Source of the DNA: Chloroflexota bacterium
Lineage (GTDB): Bacteria > Chloroflexota > Anaerolineae > Aggregatilineales > Phototrophicaceae
DNA: 37,193 nt
NCBI GenBank assembly: GCA_026707745.1
Contig: JAPOWG010000018.1
Location: 1-37,193 of the forward strand
Direction of reading: 5' to 3'
Position 1 is the stretch's first letter. Every line of letters starts with the position of its first letter. Under the pieces are notes generated by a model. It searched no databases, was not told the origin of the DNA, and was given only the letters and a program-made list of their open reading frames with translations. A program made the position numbers and the translations under genes. This document shows, piece after piece, positions 1-7,746 of the stretch.

Positions 1-93
1 CGGCTCTTCAATGCTATTGGAAAAGAAGCGGTGAGCGGCGGCCTTCGCGGTGGAGCGCATAACATGCATGTCAGAGGCTGCGCCCGTTGTCAT
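1..93 (-). CDS. Possible N-terminal fragment of a divergent gene (partial)
   Basis: An open frame on the minus strand starts with ATG at 93 and runs off the left edge, giving 31 residues that begin MTTGAASDMHVMRSTAKAAA. It would be divergent from the aminotransferase that starts at 142. I see no clear ribosome binding site and recognise no family in so short a piece. A plus-strand frame from base 1 to the TGA at 115-117 is also open, so the stretch could instead be the end of an upstream plus-strand gene. Both readings are weak. Confidence 0.25.
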   Translation of the reverse strand, partial: MTTGAASDMHVMRSTAKAAAHRFFSNSIEEP

Positions 94-141
94 CCGCATT
101 TCGGGATAAATTATTGACAAAGCCGAGCAAGAAAGCGCCAA

Positions 142-1257
142 ATGAGCCAACTTACATACAACCCGCATATCCAGCCTTTCGCGCGCGCCGGCAACCGCGA
201 CTCGCTGGAAGACCCCCAAGAAAAGCATGGCGTAGGCAAGATTTACCAGTTGGCGAACAACGAGAATCCGCTGGGTCCCTCTCCAAAAGTGATCGACGCT
301 ATCAGTGCTGTCGCTCCAACGCTTTCCTATTACCCGGATTACTCAGACATAGGGCTTCGACAAGCGATCGTCAAGGTACTCGGACGCGGCTTGACGACGG
401 AACATATCTACACCGGTTGCAGCGGTTTCGAATCTCTCGAATTGATCGCGCGCGGATTCCTGAGACCAGGGGAGGAATTGATTCTGTCTTCGCCGACATT
501 CACCGGCGCTTACAAAAAAATCTCCCAACCATTGGGAGCAAGGGTCGTGGACGTACCGCTGACGCCCGATTCATTCGAGTACCGCGTCGACGCCGTGCTG
601 AAAGCGATCAAGGAAGAAACTCGGCTAATCATGCTTTGCAATCCTAACAATCCGACGGGAACCGTGATGCCCTCGGAGTCGATGAACGCCCTAATGCGCG
701 GTATCCCCGATCACGTCTTGGTAGTTGCGGACGAAGTGTATCACCATTTTGTAGACGACCCGGCATACCCCGATTCACTTCGCTACGTACTCGAAGGCAA
801 GAATATCGTAGTCGTACACAGCTTTTCCAAGGCATACGGTCTTGCCGGGCTCCGTCTCGGCTACGGCATTGCCAAGCCCGATCTTGCCAACTATATCGCG
901 GGCTTGCAGCGCGGATTTCATCAGAACAAGGTTGCGTTGGCTGCTGGCATCGCGGCCTGCGGCGATCAAGAACATGTCCACAAGGTCGTTAGCTACCTGA
1001 GAGCGGAGGCCAAATGGGTTTGCGGCCAATTGGAGCGGCTGGGCATCCGCTATTGGAAGCCGGCGGCGAATTTCCTCCTGTTCGAAACCCACATGCCGGG
1101 GGATGAATTGCAGGGGGCGCTTTTGGAACGCGGCTTCCTGCTGCGCGCGCAAACGCGAAACGACTTGCCCAATGCCGTTCGGCTTAGCCTGGGCACAAGA
1201 GAAGCCAACCAAGCCTTCCTGGGCGCGTTGGGGGCTATACTGGAGGAATCCAACTGA
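142..1257 (+). CDS. Histidinol-phosphate aminotransferase-like PLP enzyme
   Basis: This 371-residue fold-type I PLP aminotransferase resembles HisC, which moves an amino group from glutamate to imidazole-acetol phosphate in histidine synthesis. Visible motifs are NENPLGPSP (res 40-48), the NPNNPTG loop (167-173), DEVY (197-200) with the pyridine-contacting Asp and Tyr, SFSKAYGLAGLRLGYG with the Schiff-base lysine at K230, and a C-terminal VRLSLGT carrying the carboxylate-binding Arg. Length is normal for the family. No other histidine gene is adjacent, so a related role (aromatic or threonine-phosphate type) cannot be excluded. The ribosome binding site is weak (a purine-rich AAGAAAG run upstream). 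A frame in phase with this gene stays open past the stop to about 1512, but the protein is already full length. Confidence 0.85.
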   Translation: MSQLTYNPHIQPFARAGNRDSLEDPQEKHGVGKIYQLANNENPLGPSPKVIDAISAVAPTLSYYPDYSDIGLRQAIVKVLGRGLTTEHIYTGCSGFESLELIARGFLRPGEELILSSPTFTGAYKKISQPLGARVVDVPLTPDSFEYRVDAVLKAIKEETRLIMLCNPNNPTGTVMPSESMNALMRGIPDHVLVVADEVYHHFVDDPAYPDSLRYVLEGKNIVVVHSFSKAYGLAGLRLGYGIAKPDLANYIAGLQRGFHQNKVALAAGIAACGDQEHVHKVVSYLRAEAKWVCGQLERLGIRYWKPAANFLLFETHMPGDELQGALLERGFLLRAQTRNDLPNAVRLSLGTREANQAFLGALGAILEESN

Positions 1258-1356
1258 TGCAGCGGCGACGACATGGTCCGGATTCCGCAGCAATGTTCCG
1301 CGACCATCTATGCAACGGGTCATCGACAAGGCCTCTGTAGTCTCCGAAAAACATCA

Positions 1357-1385
1357 TTGTCGCGCTTCCTAGCCTGTGATAGAAT
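1357..1385 (+). promoter_or_regulatory. Promoter for rpsB-tsf
   Basis: TTGTCG (1357-1362), a 17-base spacer and TAGAAT (1380-1385), with a TG extended -10 directly before it (TGA at 1377-1379), form a good sigma-70 type promoter. It would give a leader of about 140 bases before rpsB. The leader holds small hairpins (CGCGAAA/TTTCGCG near 1398-1412; GGTG/CACC near 1461-1474) and a short upstream ORF. Confidence 0.55.
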
Positions 1386-1486
1386 CCGCCGCGGAATCGC
1401 GAAAATTTCGCGCTTCCAAATTCCACATGTCGGGACTCTTGGTGGGTGTTGTCCGCCCAAGGTGGATTTTCACCGGAGGATGAACG

Positions 1487-1528
1487 ATGTGCGAGACGAA
1501 AACACCAATTGATCAAGGAGATTTGTGA
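1487..1528 (+). CDS. Putative 13-residue leader peptide upstream of rpsB
   Basis: A short ORF (MCETKTPIDQGDL) has an excellent ribosome binding site, GGAGG at 1475-1479, seven bases before its ATG. Its TGA stop at 1526-1528 overlaps the rpsB ATG at 1528 as TGATG, the usual layout for translational coupling. The rpsB ribosome binding site (GGAG, 1517-1520) lies inside this ORF, so ribosomes translating it would cover or expose that site. Whether the peptide is made is unknown; an alternative reading is that the GGAGG is part of an S2-binding leader structure. Confidence 0.4.
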   Translation: MCETKTPIDQGDL

Positions 1529-2439
1529 TGCCCTCAGCGGTAAAAATGCGTTCTCTTCTCGAAACCGGTGTCCACTTTGGCCATCGTACTAACAAGTGGA
1601 ATCCCAAGATGGACGAGTTCATCTTCACCCAACGCAACGGGATCCACATCATCGACCTGCAGATTACGCTGAAAAACCTCAATAGCTTCCACGACATGAT
1701 CGCCAAGCTGATCGCCGATGGCGGCAGTGTGCTTTTTGTCGGCACCAAACGGCAAGCCCAGGAGATTATCCAGCGAGAGGCCGGGCGCTGCGACATGCCC
1801 TTTGTCAATTATCGCTGGTTAGGCGGTACGCTTACCAATTGGAAGACAATCCGCAGCCGCATCGACACCTTGAAGCAGCTCGAACAACGGCGTGACGCCG
1901 GCGAGTTTGACAAGCTGACAAAGAAAGAAGCGCTGGTGCTGAGCCGCAAGATATCCAAGCTACAATTGCGCCTCGGCGGAATACGCGAGATGAACCGCAT
2001 CCCGGACATGCTAATCGTCGTTGATGCCGAACGCGAACACACCGCCGTGAAGGAAGCCAATATTCTGGGAATTCCAGTCCTGGCGCTGGTCGATACCAAT
2101 GCCGATCCTGACCTTGTTGACCACATTTTACCGGCAAACGACGACGCGATGCGTTCGATTCGGCTGTTGGTTAGCGCCCTGGCGGATGCCGTACTCGAAG
2201 GGCACAACCTGCGCCAGTCTGCGGGCATCGAAGAGGAAGAAGAGCAAATGTTCACCGATACATATGACGACGAACTCGGCGACGAAGATTTGCTGGGCGA
2301 ATCGACACTGGCGAAACTGCGCGATTCCAAGCTCTTCGGCGATGACGAAGTAGAGACGGACAAATCCAGCGAAGACGCCGGCGGCGATGGCGCCGAAGTT
2401 CAACCAGCGGCCGAAGCGGAAGCAAAAGCCGAAGAATAA
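1528..2439 (+). CDS. rpsB: 30S ribosomal protein S2
   Basis: S2 binds 16S rRNA at the head-body junction of the small subunit and recruits S1. The protein opens with the classic MRSLLETGVHFGHRTNKWNP block, followed by GTKRQAQ, FVNYRWLGGTLTNWKT, and DMLIVVDAEREHTAVKEA with GIPVLALVDTNADP, covering the whole family. At 303 residues it is about 60 longer than E. coli S2; the excess is an Asp/Glu-rich C-terminal tail from about residue 235, probably disordered. I chose ATG at 1528 over the in-frame GTG at 1525 because GGAG (1517-1520) is seven bases upstream. tsf follows closely, as is usual. Confidence 0.97.
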   Translation: MPSAVKMRSLLETGVHFGHRTNKWNPKMDEFIFTQRNGIHIIDLQITLKNLNSFHDMIAKLIADGGSVLFVGTKRQAQEIIQREAGRCDMPFVNYRWLGGTLTNWKTIRSRIDTLKQLEQRRDAGEFDKLTKKEALVLSRKISKLQLRLGGIREMNRIPDMLIVVDAEREHTAVKEANILGIPVLALVDTNADPDLVDHILPANDDAMRSIRLLVSALADAVLEGHNLRQSAGIEEEEEQMFTDTYDDELGDEDLLGESTLAKLRDSKLFGDDEVETDKSSEDAGGDGAEVQPAAEAEAKAEE

Positions 2440-2474
2440 CTGAAGACCCTGTCCTAATGGAGTATGTAAGGCAA

Positions 2475-3080
<606 letters not shown>

Positions 3081-3131
3081 GCACTTGCGAGAAAGGCTAG
3101 CCGAGATGCCTTTTCCCACGGACAATCAAGA

Positions 3132-3169
3132 CAAAAAGGGGATTAGCACCGCGCTAGTCCCTTTGTTTT
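3132..3169 (+). terminator. Intrinsic terminator after tsf
   Basis: AAAGGGGATTAGC (about 3135-3147), a five-base loop and GCTAGTCCCTTTG (3153-3165) form a long stem with one irregularity, followed by TTTT. It ends the rpsB-tsf transcript and implies that the MerB-like gene downstream has its own start signal. A weak candidate is TTGCTC at 3180 with TGTTATTTT at 3202-3210. Confidence 0.75.
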
Positions 3170-3279
3170 ACAAACCGCCTTGCTCATGCCGGGAGAAGGT
3201 CTGTTATTTTGTGTAAAAGCGGTATTCTTGCGGACAATTCGCCGGTTACGCGTCGAGCGGCTTTTTGCCAACTGCTGAT

Positions 3280-3951
3280 ATGCTAGAGCAAATGGACTGG
3301 GACATAAGGCTCTTTGTCTACCGCTTGTTCGCAAGTCGAGGCTTTCCTCCCGCCGTCGAAGAAATCGCCCGGCATTTCCACGTGGCTGCCCCCGTTACAA
3401 AACGGGCTTTGCATCGACTGCATAAGTCTCATGCCCTATTTCTGCGCCCCGGCTCGGATGACATCCTGATGGCGAACCCTTTGTCCGCGGTCGCTACCGA
3501 CTATCAAGTCAGGGTTGGCAAAAGGCGCCTCTATGCCAACTGCGCCTGGGACGCGCTCGGCATCCCGGCAATGCTGCATGCGGACGCGAGAATCGCAGCG
3601 CGCCATCCGCTCGACCGCGATCTGGTTCATTTCTCAATCGAGGGCAGCAGGCTGAGTGCTGAGAACGGAGGGATCGTACATTTCGCCAAACCCTTCCGGA
3701 ATTGGTACGATAATCTCATTGATACTTGAGCGACTATTCTGTTCTTCCGTGAGGAGAAAGAGGTTGACCAGTGGTGCCGCGAGCAAGGTCGAATGAAAGG
3801 AGCGATGGTGTCTTGGCAAAAGCTATGGACGCTTTCGCAGCGATGGTATGGCGATCGCATGTCGCCGGCCTTTCGCGGCAGAACGTTGAGTGAAGCGCGC
3901 GCGATATTCGCCTCGCTTGATTTGACCGATGATTTCTGGATGGGTGACTAG
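3280..3951 (+). CDS. MerB-family (alkylmercury lyase-like) protein, candidate selenoprotein with in-frame UGA
   Basis: MerB enzymes cleave carbon-mercury bonds by protonolysis using two cysteines and an aspartate (C96, D99, C159 in plasmid MerB). Read through one TGA (3727-3729), the frame gives 223 residues. Residues 1-65 form a winged-helix-like N-domain (VEEIARHFHVAAPVTKRALH). NCAWDALGIP then places C88 and D91 as the first catalytic pair. The TGA is residue 150, 62 residues after C88 (63 in MerB), in the context DNLIDT-U-ATILFFREEKE, matching the CxxxxFF segment with the second catalytic Cys. Residues after the TGA (VDQWCREQ, RWYGDRMSP, FASLDLTDDFW) are a typical family C-terminus ending at TAG 3949-3951. 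Selenocysteine is my inference; a nonsense mutation is the alternative. The Cys corresponding to structural C117 is absent. Starts at TTG 3265 or ATG 3292 are also possible. Standard callers would stop at 3729. Confidence 0.8.
3737..3762 (+). promoter_or_regulatory. Candidate bacterial SECIS hairpin
   Basis: Just after the in-frame TGA the RNA can fold as UUC(U)UCC, loop GUGA (3749-3752), GGAGAA. The pairs are 3748-3753, 3747-3754, one of U3745/U3746 bulged and the other paired with A3755, then 3744-3756, 3743-3757 and 3742-3758. The helix extends downward through 3740-3759, 3739-3760 and 3738-3761 with G3741 bulged. A small loop starting with GU and a bulged U in the 5' strand are the features SelB needs in E. 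coli fdhF. Counting the U of UGA as 1, the loop G and U fall at 23 and 24, the same offsets I recall for fdhF. The fold was done by eye. Confidence 0.6.
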
Positions 3952-3993
3952 AACCGGCAGCAATGGTGAAAAAGTTCTGGAACAGGAGCGGAA

Positions 3994-4722
3994 ATGAGCA
4001 AGTCTGGCGAGCTACCCTATCAACGTATATTGCTGAAACTGAGCGGAGAAGCCCTGGCGGGAAACAGTGGATTCGGAATTGATCCCGAGAAGGCGGCATA
4101 TATTGCCCAGCGTGTGCGGGAAGTCTATGAATTGGGTATGCAAGTAGCCATCGTCATCGGAGGCGGCAACCTGTGGCGCGGCGAGCCCGCGGCGAAGCTC
4201 GGCATGGAGCGCAGTACGGCTGACCATATGGGAATGATCGCCACGGTGATGAATGGATTGGCTCTCCAGGACGCCATCGAGCGGCTAGGCATCATTACCC
4301 GCGTACAAACCGCGGTGCAAATGAATTCAATCGCTGAACCTTATATCCGCCTGCGCGCGATTCGGCACATGGAAAAAGGCCGCGTCGTCATCTTGACTGG
4401 TGGGATCGGCACGCCCTATTTCACGACCGATTCCGCAGCTGCCCTGCGCGCCAGCGAGATCGATGCTGATGTGATCGTCAAAGCCACCAAGGTGGACGGC
4501 GTGTATTCCGACGACCCCGTACACAACCCGGAAGCGACTCGATTTGGCAGATTGGAGTATCAAGATGTGCTCGATCGCCATCTACGCGTGATGGATACGA
4601 CAGCATTCACGCTTTGCCAGGAAAATGAGATGCCGATCATTGTGCTTAACTTCTGGAATCCGGACGACTTGGTCAAGGCCTTGCGAGGAGATTCATCTGT
4701 CGGCACGCTGATCTGCGACTAA
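3994..4722 (+). CDS. pyrH: UMP kinase
   Basis: PyrH phosphorylates UMP to UDP with ATP in the cytoplasm. This 242-residue amino acid kinase fold protein shows RILLKLSGEALAG (phosphate-binding lysine), IGGGNLWRG, DHMGMIATVMNGLAL (UMP and hexamer contacts), GGIGTPYFTTDSAAALRA and KATKVDGVYSDDP. Length is as expected. The ribosome binding site is GGAG (3985-3988), five bases before ATG. In most bacteria pyrH follows tsf directly and precedes frr; here the MerB-like gene separates it from tsf, and no frr follows. Confidence 0.96.
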   Translation: MSKSGELPYQRILLKLSGEALAGNSGFGIDPEKAAYIAQRVREVYELGMQVAIVIGGGNLWRGEPAAKLGMERSTADHMGMIATVMNGLALQDAIERLGIITRVQTAVQMNSIAEPYIRLRAIRHMEKGRVVILTGGIGTPYFTTDSAAALRASEIDADVIVKATKVDGVYSDDPVHNPEATRFGRLEYQDVLDRHLRVMDTTAFTLCQENEMPIIVLNFWNPDDLVKALRGDSSVGTLICD

Positions 4723-4775
4723 TGACGACTGATATCCCGGCCTTCAATGATCGGCGCCGCTGTTGGGCATTGAGG

Positions 4776-4805
4776 TTATCCCGCTGTCACCGACCATGTT
4801 ACACT
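4776..4805 (+). promoter_or_regulatory. Possible promoter of the glycosyltransferase gene
   Basis: An extended -10, TGTTACACT (4797-4805), lies 36 bases before the ATG at 4841, with a poor -35 (TTATCC, 4776-4781) at an 18-base spacing. The call rests mainly on the extended -10. Confidence 0.35.
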
Positions 4806-4840
4806 TGGAAACGATTCGTCTATCAATTAACTGAAACGAC

Positions 4841-6256
4841 ATGACCTCGAGCGAAGGCAAGCGGATAGCCGTCTTTTCCATGACGCCGCTCTTCCCCGAT
4901 TTCGCGATGGGCGGCGGACAGGTTCAACTCAAGAAGGTTGTGCTTCACCTGGGCGAGCTTGGTCATCGCTTGACTATTCTGTCGACCCGGCACGAAGAAT
5001 CAACTGTGCCGTTCTCGTGGCACGAAAACGTTCACATCAAGCCGATCCTGCGCTTCAAACAGCCGTATCCCGAGCCCTATTTTACGCCCCTTTACCATAT
5101 CGCAAACGCAATGCGCGCCGTCGGCGACGCTATTGCGGAAGCCGATTTTCATTACAGTCACGACGGTGGTTTGATATTCCCCTATGTTTACCGAGACAAG
5201 CCCACCATCTTTTCCATGCGCAGCATCATCTATCCAGAGACCTTGCAATCCGCCCTGCTCTTCCAAGGTGATGAGTGGATCTTGCCCTCCGAGCACACGA
5301 GGGCATCTTATGCAGCGGTCGTTTCGCAGTTTTCTCCCGATGTCGAAACGAGAATGCATGCCATCCATAACGGTTTCGACTGGCAGAAATTTCGCTATAC
5401 CGAACCGGATGCCATCTTCGACGTGATACCCAAAACGATAGCGGAGCGTCCGATCCTGCTATTCCCTCACAGACCGGATTTGAACAAGGGAATCTACGAA
5501 GTGATTAAAGTGGCGAGAAGACTCGTCTATGACTATGGTTGGACCGATCTGCGCGTTCTGGTGCCGCGCGGCGTAGATGCGGAAGCGGAACCGGGCAATC
5601 GCGCCTACTATAAGCAATTGCGGCAGGAGATTGGCGCGACCGGGTTGACAGACAGCTTTTACTTCCACGATTGGATAAACGAAGATTTGATCGCGGAATA
5701 CTACAGCATCGCCGATGTGACCATGTGCATCGGCAACTGCGTCGAGACCTTCGGCAATACCCCATTCGAATCACTGGGCTGTGGCACGCCGCCGATTCTG
5801 TCACGCGTCTCGACTTACCGAGATCTTTTCTCGGACGAACATGTTGATCGGGTCGACTACGGCGACATCGACGGGGCAGCTGAACACGCGCATAACATAT
5901 TGAGCGAAAAACGGCGCACGTCGCCAGGGACGCTGCATTACCTCAAGAGCGAGTTCTCGCTTGAGACAATGGTGACGCGCTACGCGGATGTGATCCTCAA
6001 CGCAGAAAAGAAACCACCGCTAAGCTACCGGATTCCAAAACTGAGGGCAAACACCATGTATCGCAAGGCGCCTTGGTGTTATCTCTCAGAACGCTTCGGG
6101 ATCTACCATGATTTCCGTGCAAGCTACAACGAGGACGGCCTGCTAGTCTCGACCTTGCGCGCGAATCCGGACGGCTTCGCAGGCAAGTGCGTCGATTCGG
6201 CAACGCTGCATGATTGGCTCGACAAGGGATATGTAGTGCCCCTGGTAAATGCCTAA
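4841..6256 (+). CDS. GT-B glycosyltransferase (group 1 / GT4-like)
   Basis: This 471-residue cytoplasmic protein has the two-Rossmann GT-B layout: an N-terminal acceptor domain with GGGQVQLKKVVLHLGELGH near residue 25, and a C-terminal nucleotide-sugar domain. The latter shows LLFPHRPDLNKG near 208, a FHDWINEDLIAEYYSIADV segment and the donor-site motif ETFGNTPFESLGCGTPPI near 310, where the two Glu residues correspond to the family EX7E motif. Such enzymes transfer sugars from NDP or similar donors to lipids, glycans or metabolites; the substrate cannot be told. About 90 C-terminal residues (from about 385) lie beyond the normal fold and look like a small added domain. There is no good ribosome binding site before the ATG. 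Confidence 0.85.
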   Translation: MTSSEGKRIAVFSMTPLFPDFAMGGGQVQLKKVVLHLGELGHRLTILSTRHEESTVPFSWHENVHIKPILRFKQPYPEPYFTPLYHIANAMRAVGDAIAEADFHYSHDGGLIFPYVYRDKPTIFSMRSIIYPETLQSALLFQGDEWILPSEHTRASYAAVVSQFSPDVETRMHAIHNGFDWQKFRYTEPDAIFDVIPKTIAERPILLFPHRPDLNKGIYEVIKVARRLVYDYGWTDLRVLVPRGVDAEAEPGNRAYYKQLRQEIGATGLTDSFYFHDWINEDLIAEYYSIADVTMCIGNCVETFGNTPFESLGCGTPPILSRVSTYRDLFSDEHVDRVDYGDIDGAAEHAHNILSEKRRTSPGTLHYLKSEFSLETMVTRYADVILNAEKKPPLSYRIPKLRANTMYRKAPWCYLSERFGIYHDFRASYNEDGLLVSTLRANPDGFAGKCVDSATLHDWLDKGYVVPLVNA

Positions 6257-6337
6257 GGCCCGGGTGCGGTCACAAGCGTCCCGGCAGATTCTCGAATTAG
6301 CTGCATTTGCACCCGTACTGCGACAGAAGCGCGAACG

Positions 6338-6366
6338 CTGCGTAGTAGTGGAGTACATGCTATACT
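6338..6366 (+). promoter_or_regulatory. Extended -10 promoter with downstream inverted repeats
   Basis: TGCTATACT (6358-6366) is a strong extended -10; the -35 (CTGCGT, 6338-6343) is poor. Immediately downstream, two interleaved inverted repeats (GACTTC 6367-6372 with GAAGTC 6388-6393; AGGTT 6373-6377 with AACCT 6395-6399) cover the presumed start site and leader, up to the ATG at 6400. They could form an operator or an RNA fold hiding the start codon. Confidence 0.4.
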
Positions 6367-6399
6367 GACTTCAGGTTAAGTGCTTGGGAAGTCCAACCT

Positions 6400-7347
6400 A
6401 TGGCAGTTGTCAGCGAATTGATAGACGTCGGCCTGGCATTGAAGCAGCAAGGCAAACTCAAAGGTGCTATCGAACATTTTCGGCAGTTGCACGCGACATA
6501 TCCCGAAAACGCCAGGATCATGTTCGAATTGGCAGTATGCTGGTCGGCCTTTGATGTTCCCGAACAAGCGCTTCCGCTCTATCGCGAGTTGCTTGCCCGT
6601 CCCAAAGGCAAGGGCCTGCCAGCGAAGGACCTGCCACGTCTTTACACCAGGCTCGGCGCCACGCTTTATGCCCTGCAGGAATATGACGAAGCGTTGTCGA
6701 TTCTGGACGATGGGCTGCGCCTCCATCCGTCCTATCGTCCCTTGCGCGCCTATCGCATCTTCGCGCTGCAAGCCGCCGAGATGCCCGGAAGCGCGCTAAA
6801 TGACGCCCTTGATCTAATGCTGGAGTCGCTGGCGCCTTCGCGCTGGGATACTTTTGAGGATCAGATCCGACAGATCGTCAAAGAAATGCGCGACCGGCAT
6901 GACGAAGCCGCGATCGCTGCCGACAGGTCAGAGAACAAAGCCAAGTCGCAAGCGGCCAAAAACCAAGACCCCCAGACATTGGCGAAGCCGACGGACGCTT
7001 CTAAGTCGCGCCGGCCCGTCAAACTTTCTGCCTCCACGCTGGACGATGGGCCAAAAGCTGACAAACAGCAAAGCCCGGAAACCAAAGAGAAAAACAAAGA
7101 AGAAAACAGAATCACAGTCGACTTGGCCGACCCAATAGAAGAAGATTTTCAGCTAGACGTCAAAGTCCTTAAGCAGATGGCCAACACGCGCAAGAACAAA
7201 AAGGCTCGGGGCGGACGTAGCCAGCTGGGCAAGAAGTCGGTACGCATTAATATCAGCGATGGAAACGAAGAAAGCGAACCTCCTGCCAAGGATGACGCTC
7301 CCCCCGCTCCAACCGGCAAGGTTCAGATTCCGATTGACAACGATTAA
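6400..7347 (+). CDS. TPR-repeat protein with a disordered charged tail
   Basis: The first roughly 135 of 315 residues form tetratricopeptide-like helix pairs: GLALKQQGKLKGAIEHFRQL, ELAVCWSAFDVPEQALPLYR and LGATLYALQEYDEALSILDD. TPRs are protein-binding scaffolds. From about residue 165 the sequence is rich in Lys, Glu, Asp, Ser and Pro (for example TRKNKKARGGRSQLGKKS near 262-279) and is predicted disordered, with a basic patch that could bind nucleic acid or ribosomes. There is no signal peptide or membrane span. No Shine-Dalgarno is evident, and the ATG lies only about 27 bases beyond the likely start of transcription. I do not recognise a specific function. Confidence 0.8.
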   Translation: MAVVSELIDVGLALKQQGKLKGAIEHFRQLHATYPENARIMFELAVCWSAFDVPEQALPLYRELLARPKGKGLPAKDLPRLYTRLGATLYALQEYDEALSILDDGLRLHPSYRPLRAYRIFALQAAEMPGSALNDALDLMLESLAPSRWDTFEDQIRQIVKEMRDRHDEAAIAADRSENKAKSQAAKNQDPQTLAKPTDASKSRRPVKLSASTLDDGPKADKQQSPETKEKNKEENRITVDLADPIEEDFQLDVKVLKQMANTRKNKKARGGRSQLGKKSVRINISDGNEESEPPAKDDAPPAPTGKVQIPIDND

Positions 7348-7495
7348 GCGCTTGGGGATAGCTTACTCACCCTCTCTTTTAGTGAATCGCGATCTGCGGT
7401 AGCCGAGCAGGTAAATTATTTTCTGTGAGCGCGGAAGCTCAAATTTGCCGCATAGGCGCCGAGCGACTGTTCTCCCGCGATCGCTCAAGACTCGG

Positions 7496-7524
7496 TTCAG
7501 ATTTGGCTCGCCTTACTCTATAAT
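7496..7524 (+). promoter_or_regulatory. Promoter for the small membrane protein / VOC / dtd group
   Basis: TTCAGA (7496-7501), a 17-base spacer and a perfect TATAAT (7519-7524) lie 37 bases upstream of the small ORF at 7561. The genes from 7561 to 8950 are closely spaced and could form one transcript. The stretch 7348-7495 before it shows nothing else I can name. Confidence 0.5.
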
Positions 7525-7560
7525 CAATTGCCTGTGACATGATCAACGCGAAAGGCTCTT

Positions 7561-7737
7561 ATGGTCGTCATTCTTGCGCATGGCGCGCTTGGCCCTTTTG
7601 ATGAGATCATATTTGTGAGCATCGCTATCATCTTTATAGTTATGATGGGCATCAGTTGGGTGCGCAGCCAGGGATTGCCCGAATTAGAGGATGATGCGTC
7701 AGAATCAGCAGACGGCGAGCATTTTGAACTGGAGTAA
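7561..7737 (+). CDS. Small single-span membrane protein
   Basis: This 58-residue ORF was found by direct reading. It has AAAGG (7551-7555) five bases before the ATG and a perfect TATAAT upstream. The protein has a short N-terminus, one hydrophobic span (IIFVSIAIIFIVMMGISWV, about res 16-34) and an acidic tail (PELEDDASESADGEHFELE). This is the plan of a small inner-membrane protein with a negatively charged cytoplasmic tail. I recognise no family. The VOC gene starts nine bases after its stop, so the two are probably co-transcribed. Confidence 0.6.
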   Translation: MVVILAHGALGPFDEIIFVSIAIIFIVMMGISWVRSQGLPELEDDASESADGEHFELE

Positions 7738-7746
7738 AGGAAAGTT

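Noticed and set aside
1258..1512. Open frame in phase with the aminotransferase after its TGA, suggesting a second read-through case
   Set aside because: The aminotransferase is already full length, the following residues match nothing, no SECIS-like hairpin was evident, and the region contains the rpsB promoter and leader.
3280..3729. A complete short MerB-like protein ending at the TGA
   Set aside because: It would lack the second catalytic position and the whole C-terminal third, while in-frame sequence beyond the stop clearly continues the family.
3727..3729. TGA read as tryptophan (altered genetic code)
   Set aside because: TGA ends many other genes in the window at their normal length (tRNA deacylase neighbours, cobO, aldo/keto reductase overlap), and TGG is used for Trp throughout.
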